Shown: piece by piece, positions 1 to 7,205 of the stretch
How positions within the stretch are numbered: the stretch's first letter is position 1
Layout of the letters: every line of letters starts with the position of its first letter
Assembly (NCBI GenBank): GCA_910577225.1
Contig: CAJTMV010000003.1
Location: 62,001-126,000 of the forward strand
Length of the DNA stretch: 64,000 bases
Source of the DNA: an uncultured Eubacterium sp.
GTDB taxonomy: Bacteria; Bacillota; Clostridia; Lachnospirales; Lachnospiraceae
Direction of reading: 5' to 3'
Notes under the pieces: model-generated
Told to the model about the DNA's origin: nothing
The model's database searches: none
What the model saw: the letters and a program-made list of their open reading frames with translations, nothing else
Program-made: the position numbers and the translations under genes

Positions 1-1
1 T

Positions 2-1111
2 ATCGAAGAGCTGAAGGGACTGGTACTTCATCAGGACAGCATCGATGCAGTGAAGGATAAGCTGACCATTGTATACTCGCCGCTGCATGGAACTGGAAAT
101 ATCCCAGTGCGCCGCGTGTTAAAAGAGCTTGGTTTCCAGAATGTGCATGTAGTACCGGAGCAGGAGCTGCCGGACGGAGACTTCCCGACGGTTAGTTATC
201 CGAATCCTGAAGCTGCCGAAGCGTTTGAACTCGGACTTGCACTTGCAAAGAAGGTAAACGCGGATCTTGTATTAGCGACGGATCCGGATGCAGATCGTCT
301 CGGTGTGTATGTAAAAGATTCCAAAACGGGCGAATACCATACGCTGACTGGTAATATGTCCGGCTGTCTGATCGGTGATTATGTCATCGGACAGCGCAAA
401 GCGATAAACGGTTCGCTGCCTGAAGACGGAGCATTTATCCGCTCGATTGTTTCTACCAATATGGCAGATGCGATTGCAAAGTATTATGGCATTCAGCTTG
501 TGGAAGTTTTAACAGGATTTAAGTTTATCGGACAGAAAATGCTGGAGTTTGAAACGACAGGTAAGGGTACTTACTTATTTGGTATGGAAGAAAGCTACGG
601 CTGTCTGACCGGAACTTATGCAAGAGATAAGGATGCGGTAGTAGCTTCCATGGCATTGTGTGAAGCAGCGGCTTATTATATGACCAAAGATATGACGCTC
701 TGGGATGCCATGCTGGAAATGTATGAACGTTATGGATACTACAAAGATCATGTAGAGTCGATTACGTTAAAGGGCATCGAAGGACTGGCAAAGATTCAGG
801 AAATTATGAATACGCTGCGAGCAGATGCGCCGAAGGAGATTGGCGGACTGAAAGTACTTGCGGCAAGAGATTATAAGACAGATACGATTCAGAATTTTGT
901 AACCGGACAGACCGAACCGACCGGACTGCCGCAGTCAAACGTACTGTATTATGAACTGGAAGACGACGCGTGGGTATGTGTAAGACCGTCCGGAACAGAA
1001 CCAAAAGTGAAGTTCTATATTGGCGTAAAAGGCAGCTCCATGGCGGATGCTGACGAAAAATCGGCTTCTTTGGGAACGAAGGTGCTGGATATGATTCAGA
1101 AGATGATTTAA
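2..1111 (+). CDS. pgcA: Phospho-sugar mutase (phosphoglucomutase/phosphomannomutase), 5'-truncated by window edge
   Basis: The reading frame is open from base 2, so only the last 369 residues of the enzyme are visible. Members of the alpha-D-phosphohexomutase family interconvert hexose 6- and 1-phosphates in the cytoplasm, feeding UDP-glucose and cell-envelope sugar synthesis. Visible family motifs are the metal-binding loop DPDADR (bases about 280-298), the sugar-binding loop GMEESYG (about 583-603) and the C-terminal phosphate-binding loop RPSGTEPKVKFY (about 985-1020). The catalytic phosphoserine loop must lie upstream of the window. An internal GTG at base 50 is not the true start because homology-like sequence continues upstream. 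PgcA-type phosphoglucomutase is the best guess; the exact sugar specificity cannot be read from sequence. Confidence 0.9.
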   Translation: MEELKGLVLHQDSIDAVKDKLTIVYSPLHGTGNIPVRRVLKELGFQNVHVVPEQELPDGDFPTVSYPNPEAAEAFELGLALAKKVNADLVLATDPDADRLGVYVKDSKTGEYHTLTGNMSGCLIGDYVIGQRKAINGSLPEDGAFIRSIVSTNMADAIAKYYGIQLVEVLTGFKFIGQKMLEFETTGKGTYLFGMEESYGCLTGTYARDKDAVVASMALCEAAAYYMTKDMTLWDAMLEMYERYGYYKDHVESITLKGIEGLAKIQEIMNTLRADAPKEIGGLKVLAARDYKTDTIQNFVTGQTEPTGLPQSNVLYYELEDDAWVCVRPSGTEPKVKFYIGVKGSSMADADEKSASLGTKVLDMIQKMI

Positions 1112-1129
1112 TCCGAAAGAAAGCCTTCT

Positions 1130-1152
1130 AAAATGCCAGAATTGGGCATTTT
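1130..1152 (+). terminator. Stem-loop after the phospho-sugar mutase
   Basis: An 8-bp perfect stem (AAAATGCC, 7-nt loop, GGCATTTT) begins 18 bases after the stop codon. The T-tract is short, so it is a weak terminator or a 3'-end-protecting hairpin. Confidence 0.45.
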
Positions 1153-1156
1153 CCGC

Positions 1157-1185
1157 TTGACAAACCATGGAAAAGTTAGTATAAA
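1157..1185 (+). promoter_or_regulatory. SigA-type promoter of hup
   Basis: TTGACA at 1157-1162, a 17-bp spacer and TATAAA at 1180-1185, about 85 bases upstream of the HU start codon. A second TATAAT at 1242-1247 lacks a good -35 box. Confidence 0.7.
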
Positions 1186-1268
1186 TATATTCGTAAGTAT
1201 TTTGGAGAAAATGAGTTCCGAATCTTAATTAATATCAATACTATAATGAATCCACAGGAGGAGTAGAA

Positions 1269-1544
1269 ATGAACAAAGCGGAATTAGTTGCAGCTATGGC
1301 TGACAAGGCTGAATTATCCAAAAAAGATGCGGAAGCAGCTTTAAAGGCTTTTACAGATGTTGTCGCTGAAGAGCTCAGGAAAGGGGAAAAGATCCAGTTA
1401 GTCGGCTTCGGAACTTTTGAAGTATCTGAACGGGCAGCCAGAACTGGCAGAAATCCACAGACAGGCGAAGAGATGACCATTCCGGCATCCAAGGCGCCGA
1501 AGTTTAAGGCAGGAAAAGCATTGAAGGATTTAATGAACGAATAA
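1269..1544 (+). CDS. hup: DNA-binding protein HU
   Basis: A 91-residue histone-like protein, the usual length for bacterial HU. It binds and bends DNA without strong sequence preference and compacts the nucleoid. The N-terminal two-helix dimerisation region (residues 1-45) is followed by the signature GFGTFEVSERAARTGRNPQTG (given here in part as GFGTFEV and RTGRNPQTG), the beta arm that inserts into the minor groove, and a C-terminal helix. AGGAGG stands 7 bases before the ATG. It has its own promoter upstream and a strong terminator downstream, so it is a monocistronic, probably abundant, transcript. It heads the conserved Firmicutes block hup-rqcP-yabP-yabQ-divIC. Confidence 0.96.
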   Translation: MNKAELVAAMADKAELSKKDAEAALKAFTDVVAEELRKGEKIQLVGFGTFEVSERAARTGRNPQTGEEMTIPASKAPKFKAGKALKDLMNE

Positions 1545-1550
1545 ATCTTA

Positions 1551-1581
1551 AAAAGGGACTGCAGCTGTGCAGTCCCTTTTT
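1551..1581 (+). terminator. Intrinsic terminator of hup
   Basis: A 13-bp perfect stem (AAAAGGGACTGCA at 1551-1563, TGCAGTCCCTTTT at 1568-1580) with a 4-nt loop and T-rich 3' side, placed 6 bases after the HU stop codon. Confidence 0.85.
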
Positions 1582-1641
1582 GGCGGAAAAATCTGGAACA
1601 GAAAGCCCTGGGATAGAAACATCGGCCGGAGAGGAATTATT

Positions 1642-1881
1642 ATGAGATTGGATAAATTTTTAAAAGTATCGCGTCTGATTAAACGGCGGACGATTGCGAA
1701 CGAAGCCTGTGATGCCGGCAGGGTGCTGGTAAACGGGAAACCGGCGAAGGCGTCTGTCAAAGTGAAGGTGGGCGATGTGATTGAAATTATGTTTGGTACA
1801 AAGTCCGTGAAAGTCCGTGTGCTGGATATTCAGGACACGACAAAAAAGGAACAGGCAAAAGAATTATTTGAATATTTATAG
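1642..1881 (+). CDS. rqcP: RNA-binding S4-domain protein RqcP (YabO)
   Basis: A 79-residue protein consisting of a single S4 RNA-binding domain, beginning MRLDKFLKVSRLIKRR, the hallmark of the YabO/RqcP (Hsp15-like) family. In Bacillus RqcP acts with RqcH on stalled 50S subunits during alanine tailing of incomplete peptides, so the expected role is ribosome-associated quality control in the cytoplasm. The ATG at 1642 is chosen because GAGAGGAA precedes it and the S4 domain starts there; the frame extends upstream to 1567, but that segment falls in the hup terminator. It sits between hup and yabP exactly as in Bacillus. Confidence 0.9.
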   Translation: MRLDKFLKVSRLIKRRTIANEACDAGRVLVNGKPAKASVKVKVGDVIEIMFGTKSVKVRVLDIQDTTKKEQAKELFEYL

Positions 1882-1909
1882 CATTTATTTCCATATCCAT
1901 TCATATACT
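1881..1909 (+). promoter_or_regulatory. Possible SigE-type promoter for yabPQ
   Basis: GCATTTAT (1881-1888), a 13-bp gap and CATATACT (1902-1909) resemble the mother-cell SigE consensus (ATA-type -35, CATACAnT -10). yabP and yabQ are SigE-controlled in Bacillus. The match is partial, so this is a suggestion. Confidence 0.3.
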
Positions 1910-2002
1910 TTATTAGTGAAGGCTTGCATGGTAACCGCTTCGCCGGATGCTGGACGTAAGACCTGCTTATACGACAGTTTGGACAAGAATGGAGGAAAGG
2001 AT

Positions 2003-2296
2003 ATGGATGAGAGAATGGAAAAGAATCAGACGAAAGCGCACAAAATCCTGCTTACAAATAGGAAAACAGTAGCATTTACGGGGGTTTTGGATGTGCTTTC
2101 TTTTGATGTATCGGAAATACTGCTGGAGACCGAACAGGGGATGCTGCTGATCAAAGGCAACGATTTGCATGTCAACCGTCTGACACTGGAAAAGGGTGAG
2201 GTGGACGTAGAAGGAAGGATTGACAGTCTGGCCTATTCGGATGCAGGAGGCACGAAAAAAGCGGCGGAAAGCCTGTTAGGAAGAATTTTCCGATGA
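2003..2296 (+). CDS. yabP: Sporulation protein YabP
   Basis: A 97-residue protein of the YabP/YqfC family, needed at a mid-to-late stage of spore formation in Bacillus and expressed in the mother cell. The family core is visible as N-R-K-x-x-x-x-T-G-V-L-D-V followed by L-x-T-x-x-G-x-L-x-I-x-G-x-x-L-H-V-x-x-L, with the GNDLHVNRLTLEKGEV stretch near residues 49-65 and the closing ESLLGRIFR. The ATG at 2003 follows GGAGGAAAGG; the open frame reaches upstream into rqcP but has no support there. Its last four bases overlap the start of yabQ, indicating translational coupling. Confidence 0.92.
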   Translation: MDERMEKNQTKAHKILLTNRKTVAFTGVLDVLSFDVSEILLETEQGMLLIKGNDLHVNRLTLEKGEVDVEGRIDSLAYSDAGGTKKAAESLLGRIFR

Positions 2297-2787
2297 TGGT
2301 AAGCGAGAATATTTTTCAGGAACTGGATTTTTTTGCCGTTTCTTTTGCGCTTGGCATTCTGCTTGTGCTGATTTATGATTGTCTGCGGATTTTCAGACGG
2401 CTTGTCCGACACGGAACCATGTGGATCTCTCTGGAAGATTTGCTTTACTGGATATTTACGGCGTTTGTTATATTTGCCATGCTGTATCAGAAAAATGACG
2501 GACTGATCCGTGGATTTTCGATCGGCGGGATCGTGTTTGGCATGGTGTTGTATAATCAGTATATCAGCCGTTATACGGTAAAGTACATTGCGCGTATTCT
2601 AAAGAAGGTCATTCGGCTCGTACAGAAAATATGCAGGTTTGTACTAACGCCTTTTCTCAAGGCAGGCAGAAAGGTGGCGAACAAAGGTTCGATTTTAGCC
2701 GGTAAAGGGAGAAAATTTAAGAAATATTTAAATAAGCGGTTGAAAAGAACAGGCAAATTGATTAAAATAGGGATATCAAAGAAATGA
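2293..2787 (+). CDS. yabQ: Spore cortex biosynthesis protein YabQ
   Basis: A 164-residue integral membrane protein of the YabQ family, required for spore cortex assembly. Three hydrophobic spans are visible (roughly residues 10-28, 50-68 and 76-90), followed by a strongly basic tail rich in Lys and Arg (residues 100-164) that should face the cytoplasm. The ATG overlaps the yabP stop codon (ATGA). As in Bacillus it precedes divIC, which supports the call even though YabQ sequences are poorly conserved outside the membrane part. Confidence 0.85.
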   Translation: MMVSENIFQELDFFAVSFALGILLVLIYDCLRIFRRLVRHGTMWISLEDLLYWIFTAFVIFAMLYQKNDGLIRGFSIGGIVFGMVLYNQYISRYTVKYIARILKKVIRLVQKICRFVLTPFLKAGRKVANKGSILAGKGRKFKKYLNKRLKRTGKLIKIGISKK

Positions 2788-2823
2788 GACGGCAGAGGAC
2801 TGCCGCCGAAAGGATGAGGGTGC

Positions 2824-3120
2824 ATGAGCCACAGATATAACAGCAGAAAGGCAAATCGAACAGGAAAGCTATGTATTACGATGATTGTTCTTGCGATGAT
2901 CGGGGTCATGTCTGTGCAGATTGTAAACCTTTATAAAAAGGATCAGCAGTTTATTGCGCAGGAGGAGCTCCTGGAGAAACAGAAGGCAGAGGAACTTGCC
3001 AGGCAGAAAGAAATCGAAGAGTACGAGGCGTATACAAAGACACAGGAATATATCGAAGACGTTGCGAAGAGTAAACTGGGACTTGTGTATAAAGATGAGC
3101 TTATATTTAAAGAAAAGTAA
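2824..3120 (+). CDS. divIC: Septum formation initiator DivIC/FtsB
   Basis: A 98-residue bitopic protein: a short basic cytoplasmic N-terminus, one membrane span (about residues 17-37), then an extracytoplasmic coiled coil rich in Gln, Glu and Lys (38-75) and the conserved ending YIEDVAKSKLGLVYKDELIF, matching the DivIC/FtsB signature (E-x-x-A-R-x-x-x-x-x-x-x-x-x-E-x-x-F). DivIC works with FtsL and DivIB in the divisome to activate septal peptidoglycan synthesis. It lies in the expected place between yabQ and spoIIE and ends at a terminator 25 bases later. Confidence 0.88.
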   Translation: MSHRYNSRKANRTGKLCITMIVLAMIGVMSVQIVNLYKKDQQFIAQEELLEKQKAEELARQKEIEEYEAYTKTQEYIEDVAKSKLGLVYKDELIFKEK

Positions 3121-3144
3121 ACGGTAGAAGGTTATACATAAAAG

Positions 3145-3170
3145 GATCTGGCGAATGCCGGGTCTTTTTT
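3145..3170 (+). terminator. Intrinsic terminator after divIC
   Basis: Stem GATCTGGC / GCCGGGTC (two G-U pairs) around a GAAT loop, followed by six T residues. Confidence 0.75.
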
Positions 3171-3287
3171 GCTGGCCCGGTCATGAAATCCGAAGGCAGG
3201 GTTCAAAAACCTGAACCGCTTAGAATCGACTCAATAGTTGTTTTGAACGGATAAAAACACGAATAAAAATTAAAAAACGGACCATGG

Positions 3288-3321
3288 TTTGACAAACATT
3301 GCGATACTCTCTTTTTATAAT
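3288..3321 (+). promoter_or_regulatory. spoIIE promoter with 21-bp spacer and overlapping Spo0A box
   Basis: TTGACA at 3289-3294 and a perfect TATAAT at 3316-3321 are separated by 21 bp instead of 17. Bacillus spoIIE and spoIIG promoters, which SigA uses only with phosphorylated Spo0A, show the same abnormal spacing. TTTGACA (3288-3294) matches 6 of 7 positions of the reversed Spo0A box TTCGACA and overlaps the -35 hexamer. Weaker boxes occur upstream (around 3233 and 3243). An imperfect palindrome follows at 3324-3339 in the untranslated leader. Confidence 0.65.
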
Positions 3322-3389
3322 GGCTGGCATATGCCGGCAGACAAGGAAGCAGACCGGCGCCATATTATTGATGAATGGGAGGATGCAGG

Positions 3390-5225
3390 ATGAAGAGACT
3401 AAATGTAAAACAAATGGTCTTATACGTAGGAGGAATTTTGATGTGTCAGATATCGTGGATGGGCTGTTTTCCACTGATACCTGCTTTTTTTACCGCTGTA
3501 TGCCTGGAGGATGCGGCGCGTCTGGCACTTAGTGCGGCAATGTTTGTGGGAATTATTTTATTCGTACCGATCGCTGCGGCAGTGAAATATCTGATGGTGA
3601 TCGTTGTAATCTTAATTACGATAAAATTGTTTGAGTGGGCCGAAGGATATTGCACGGTTTTATGCGCGGCTTCAGCAGCTGCCATTGCGGCGTTTATGAT
3701 GTCGTTGTCAGGCGAATTGTTAAATATACGTAATGCGTCCGGAATTCCGGTCAGTATGATCGAAGCAGTGTTTGTCTTTGCCGCGGTAATGACGGGGACA
3801 AGATTTGTGGATTTTTTTATGCAGATGAGTCTGTGGCCGCAAAAAGAAGCGGAGGACAGCCGGCAGGAAACAAAACTGGTCAGTTATGCAGACTCATTTA
3901 ACGGTCTTTCCAGGATTTTTTCGAGAATGAGCAGTACGCAGAAAGGATTTTCGTCTGAACAGATGTACAGAATCCAAAACGAGCTGACCGGAACGCTGTG
4001 TGTGAACTGCAATCAGTGTGCGATGTGCTGGGAGAAACAGGAGAGTCCGATGTATTCGTATCTTGCGTATATGCTGCAGTCTTTGCAGCGAACGGGAGAG
4101 GCGGATCATGAAATCGTCGTGCAGATGCAGGAGTATTGTCCGTATACGGATGCGGTTGTACAGGAGAGTATGCGCATCTTTGAGAAGGCAAGACTGAATC
4201 TGGCCTGGTATAATCGTTTGCTGGAGAATCGCGAGATTATTGCCCAGCAGCTGGATGCGATGGCATATATTATGGAAGACTGCGCAAATGAAAAAAATGA
4301 GATCACGATGGAACATCGTCAGATGATGGCCGAGGTAAAATATCGCGCCAGAGAACGCGGCGTGATCGTACAAAAGCCACGGCTGTTTGAGAACAAGGAT
4401 CAGCGCTGGCAGTTTACCTGCAATGCCTGTGCAAAAAACGGAAGCTGTATTAGTATGAAAGAGCTGACAAAAGCTGTGTCGGCAGGACTGGAGCGTGCCA
4501 TGCGGCCGCACAGAGAGGAACGGTCGCTGGTCAGTCCGCAGGGGGCTGACGTCGTGTTCGAGGAGGACACCTGCTATCATGAGACGCATGCAGTGGCTCG
4601 TATGGTAAAAGACGGAGGGCATGTGTCCGGCGACAATTATTCGTTTTTGGAGCTGGATCACGGGCAGCTGGCGATGATGCTGTCTGACGGTATGGGATCG
4701 GGCAGTCAGGCAGGCAAAGAAAGCGAGCTGGTTCTGGAGCTGCTGGAAAAGTTCCTGGAAGCAGGATTTTCGGAAGAAACGGCGCTGAAAATGATGAATT
4801 CGGCAATGGTCATACGGGGTGAGGACGATCTGTATTCTACGGTAGATATCTGTTCTTTGAATCTGTATACCGGAAGATGCGAATTGTACAAAATCGGTGC
4901 AGCAACGACCTTCATTAAACACCGTGATTATATTGAGAGGGTAGAGTCCAGTTCCCTGCCGGTAGGAGTCACGCATCGTATGGAAACAGGAAGTACGAAA
5001 AAGCAGCTGGAAGACGGTGATTTTCTTGTCATGATGTCCGACGGTGTGTTAGAATACCTGCAGGAAGAAGACGCGGATCTTGCAATGTGCGGCATTTTGC
5101 AGGAACTGTCAGAAAAACATCCGGGGCAGCTGGCGGACGCGATATTAAAAGAAGTACTGGAGCGTACCGGAGGAAAGGCTGCGGACGATATGACGATTCT
5201 CGTCTGCGGCGTGTGGAAAAAATAG
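3390..5225 (+). CDS. spoIIE: Stage II sporulation protein E (membrane PP2C phosphatase)
   Basis: A 611-residue phosphatase that dephosphorylates SpoIIAA and thereby releases SigF in the forespore; it also takes part in polar septation. Residues 1-150 hold about five hydrophobic spans. A central region carries a Cys cluster C-x2-C-x2-C-x2-C-W (about 205-215) and C-x2-C-x5-C (about 343). The C-terminal PP2C domain has LSDGMGSG (about 431) and SDGVLEY (about 549), containing the Asp residues that bind Mn. It is shorter than the 827-residue Bacillus protein because the membrane part is reduced. The ATG at 3390 is preceded by GGGAGG at 7 bases; an in-frame ATG at 3375 overlaps that site. It has its own Spo0A-like promoter. 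Confidence 0.95.
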   Translation: MKRLNVKQMVLYVGGILMCQISWMGCFPLIPAFFTAVCLEDAARLALSAAMFVGIILFVPIAAAVKYLMVIVVILITIKLFEWAEGYCTVLCAASAAAIAAFMMSLSGELLNIRNASGIPVSMIEAVFVFAAVMTGTRFVDFFMQMSLWPQKEAEDSRQETKLVSYADSFNGLSRIFSRMSSTQKGFSSEQMYRIQNELTGTLCVNCNQCAMCWEKQESPMYSYLAYMLQSLQRTGEADHEIVVQMQEYCPYTDAVVQESMRIFEKARLNLAWYNRLLENREIIAQQLDAMAYIMEDCANEKNEITMEHRQMMAEVKYRARERGVIVQKPRLFENKDQRWQFTCNACAKNGSCISMKELTKAVSAGLERAMRPHREERSLVSPQGADVVFEEDTCYHETHAVARMVKDGGHVSGDNYSFLELDHGQLAMMLSDGMGSGSQAGKESELVLELLEKFLEAGFSEETALKMMNSAMVIRGEDDLYSTVDICSLNLYTGRCELYKIGAATTFIKHRDYIERVESSSLPVGVTHRMETGSTKKQLEDGDFLVMMSDGVLEYLQEEDADLAMCGILQELSEKHPGQLADAILKEVLERTGGKAADDMTILVCGVWKK

Positions 5226-5261
5226 GAAACAGCGGATAGCAAAAGAGAAGGATAATCAGAA

Positions 5262-6743
5262 ATGGATCATAATAATGAACGGGATTTTCAATTGTTACGA
5301 CAGGCAGAGTCGTTTATGAGACAGCATCAGATGACTGAGCCGGGCAGTCATGTCATTGCCGGGGTTTCGGGAGGAGCGGATTCGATCTGTATGCTGCTCG
5401 TGCTGCTGCAATTGCGGGATGTCTTTAAATATGAAGTGTCTGTCGTACACGTAGAGCATGGGATACGAGGCGAGGCAGCACACAAAGATGCGGCGTTTGT
5501 CAGTTCTTTTTGCCGTGCGTCCGGCATAGAGTGTCATATCCGTCATTTTCAGGTGCCGGAGTATGCGCGTGCGCATGGAATGAGCGAGGAGGAGGCTGGC
5601 AGATGTTTGCGGTATCAGGCATTTGCGGAAGAAAAGAAACGATTTTTTGGAAAAATGGTCCGAATAGCAGTTGCACATAATCTGGAAGATCATGCGGAAA
5701 CGATGTTGTTTCATCTGGCGCGGGGGACGGGAATTCAGGGGCTTGCGTCGATTGCGCCTGTCAGGGGGGATATTATACGTCCGCTGCTGCAGGTAAGCCG
5801 GGTGCAGATAGAAACGTACCTGTCGCAGGTCGGACAGACATTTTGTACGGATGCGACGAATGCGAGCGACGCATATAGCAGAAATCAGATTCGGCATCAG
5901 ATACTGCCCGTGCTTTTGGATGTCAATGATCGCGCGCCAGAGCACATGTATCAGACGGCGCAGCAGCTGCGTGAGATCGATGGCTATCTGAAAAAACAGG
6001 CGAATGAGGCACGGAAAATATGCTGTACCATGCGGACGGAAGGAGTGGAGATTGAAAAGGAATCTTTTTTACGACTGGAGCCGGTCATTCAAAAGGAATT
6101 GCTGCGCGGGCTGCTGGGCACGCTGGCAGGCAGTGGAAAAGATCTTACGAGAGAGCATGTCCGTCAGCTGTTGGAGCTGTTTGAGAAACAAAACGGCCGC
6201 CAGATACAGCTGCCTTACAGAATGAAGGCGGTAAGAGTTTACAGCGGCGTAGAAATCAGGCGCATAAAAAATGTGGAAAATGCAGTAAACAGACCGGAGG
6301 AACACACAGATGATTTGCAAAAACAGTTTTCGTTCCGAATAATTGACGATATTTCTGAGCATATGTCACAAATTTCCAAAAAGAAGTATACGAAATGCTT
6401 TGATTATGATAAGATAAAACATGGATTCTGCGTAAGAAACAGACAGCCGGGAGACTATCTGGCAATTAACGCTTCTGGCGGCTGTCAGAAGCTGAAAAAA
6501 TATCTGGTAAATGAGAAGATTCCTGCAGAGGAACGGGAGCGGCTGCTGTTGCTGGCAGATGGGGCGCATATTATGTGGATAGTCGGATACCGGATCAGCA
6601 GCTACTATAAAGTGGACGGACAGACCAGAAGAATATTGGAGGTTACTTTTTGCGGAGGAAGAGAAGATGAAGGAACAAATTCAGGTAATGATTTCAGAGG
6701 AAGAAGTAAGGGGACGAATTGCAGAGATTGCAGCACAGATTAA
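5262..6743 (+). CDS. tilS: tRNA(Ile)-lysidine synthetase
   Basis: A 493-residue cytoplasmic enzyme that attaches lysine to C34 of the CAU-anticodon tRNA-Ile, converting its decoding from AUG to AUA. The N-type ATP pyrophosphatase P-loop SGGADS is at residues 36-41, followed by the HGIRGEAAHKDAAFV region and HNLEDHAETMLF; the C-terminal TilS domain is around 385-465. The reading frame runs 77 bases past the start of hpt, so the last 25 residues (from GGREDEG) are encoded in a different frame of the hpt sequence and look like an unconserved tail. The order spoIIE-tilS-hpt-ftsH is the standard Firmicutes arrangement. Confidence 0.94.
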   Translation: MDHNNERDFQLLRQAESFMRQHQMTEPGSHVIAGVSGGADSICMLLVLLQLRDVFKYEVSVVHVEHGIRGEAAHKDAAFVSSFCRASGIECHIRHFQVPEYARAHGMSEEEAGRCLRYQAFAEEKKRFFGKMVRIAVAHNLEDHAETMLFHLARGTGIQGLASIAPVRGDIIRPLLQVSRVQIETYLSQVGQTFCTDATNASDAYSRNQIRHQILPVLLDVNDRAPEHMYQTAQQLREIDGYLKKQANEARKICCTMRTEGVEIEKESFLRLEPVIQKELLRGLLGTLAGSGKDLTREHVRQLLELFEKQNGRQIQLPYRMKAVRVYSGVEIRRIKNVENAVNRPEEHTDDLQKQFSFRIIDDISEHMSQISKKKYTKCFDYDKIKHGFCVRNRQPGDYLAINASGGCQKLKKYLVNEKIPAEERERLLLLADGAHIMWIVGYRISSYYKVDGQTRRILEVTFCGGREDEGTNSGNDFRGRSKGTNCRDCSTD

Positions 6744-7191
6744 TGAAGATTATGAGGGAGAAGAGATTCTTGCGATCGGAATTTTGCGTGGCGGAGTTTA
6801 TTTTTGCGCAGAACTGACAAAGCGTCTTACGATACCTGTTATCCTGGACTTTATGGAGGCGTCCAGCTACGGGGCAGGCACAAGCTCCAGCGGTCAGGTG
6901 AATATTACAAAAGATCTGATCGAAGATATCGAGGGGAAACATGTGATCGTAGTCGAAGATATTATCGATACCGGCAGAACGCTGAGTCTGCTGCTGGATA
7001 ATTTGCGCGCCCGGAAACCGAAAAGTCTGAAGCTGTGTACGCTGCTGGATAAACCGGAACGGCGGGTTGTACCGGTAGAGGTGGATTATAACGGATTTGT
7101 AATCCCGAATAAATTCGTAGTAGGGTTTGGCATGGATTACGCGCAGAAATACAGAAATCTTCCTTATATTGGTGTGATAGAGGGTGAGTAG
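6667..7191 (+). CDS. hpt: Hypoxanthine phosphoribosyltransferase
   Basis: A 174-residue purine-salvage enzyme that transfers the phosphoribosyl group of PRPP to hypoxanthine or guanine. The PRPP-binding motif VVEDIIDTGRT (residues 95-105), the early LRGGVYF loop (40-46) and the DKPERR segment near residue 130 fit the family. The start at 6667 follows GGAGGAAGAG and lies inside tilS; length and N-terminus match the usual HPRT. In Bacillus HprT also interacts with FtsH and TilS regulates ftsH, so the gene order tilS-hpt-ftsH may matter functionally. Confidence 0.95.
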   Translation: MKEQIQVMISEEEVRGRIAEIAAQINEDYEGEEILAIGILRGGVYFCAELTKRLTIPVILDFMEASSYGAGTSSSGQVNITKDLIEDIEGKHVIVVEDIIDTGRTLSLLLDNLRARKPKSLKLCTLLDKPERRVVPVEVDYNGFVIPNKFVVGFGMDYAQKYRNLPYIGVIEGE

Positions 7192-7205
7192 AAGGAGGTT
7201 AGGAC

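Noticed and set aside
3894..4976. Long minus-strand open frame opposite spoIIE
   Set aside because: It is fully antisense to a gene with clear motifs, has no ribosome site and reads as low-quality sequence; a shadow of codon bias.
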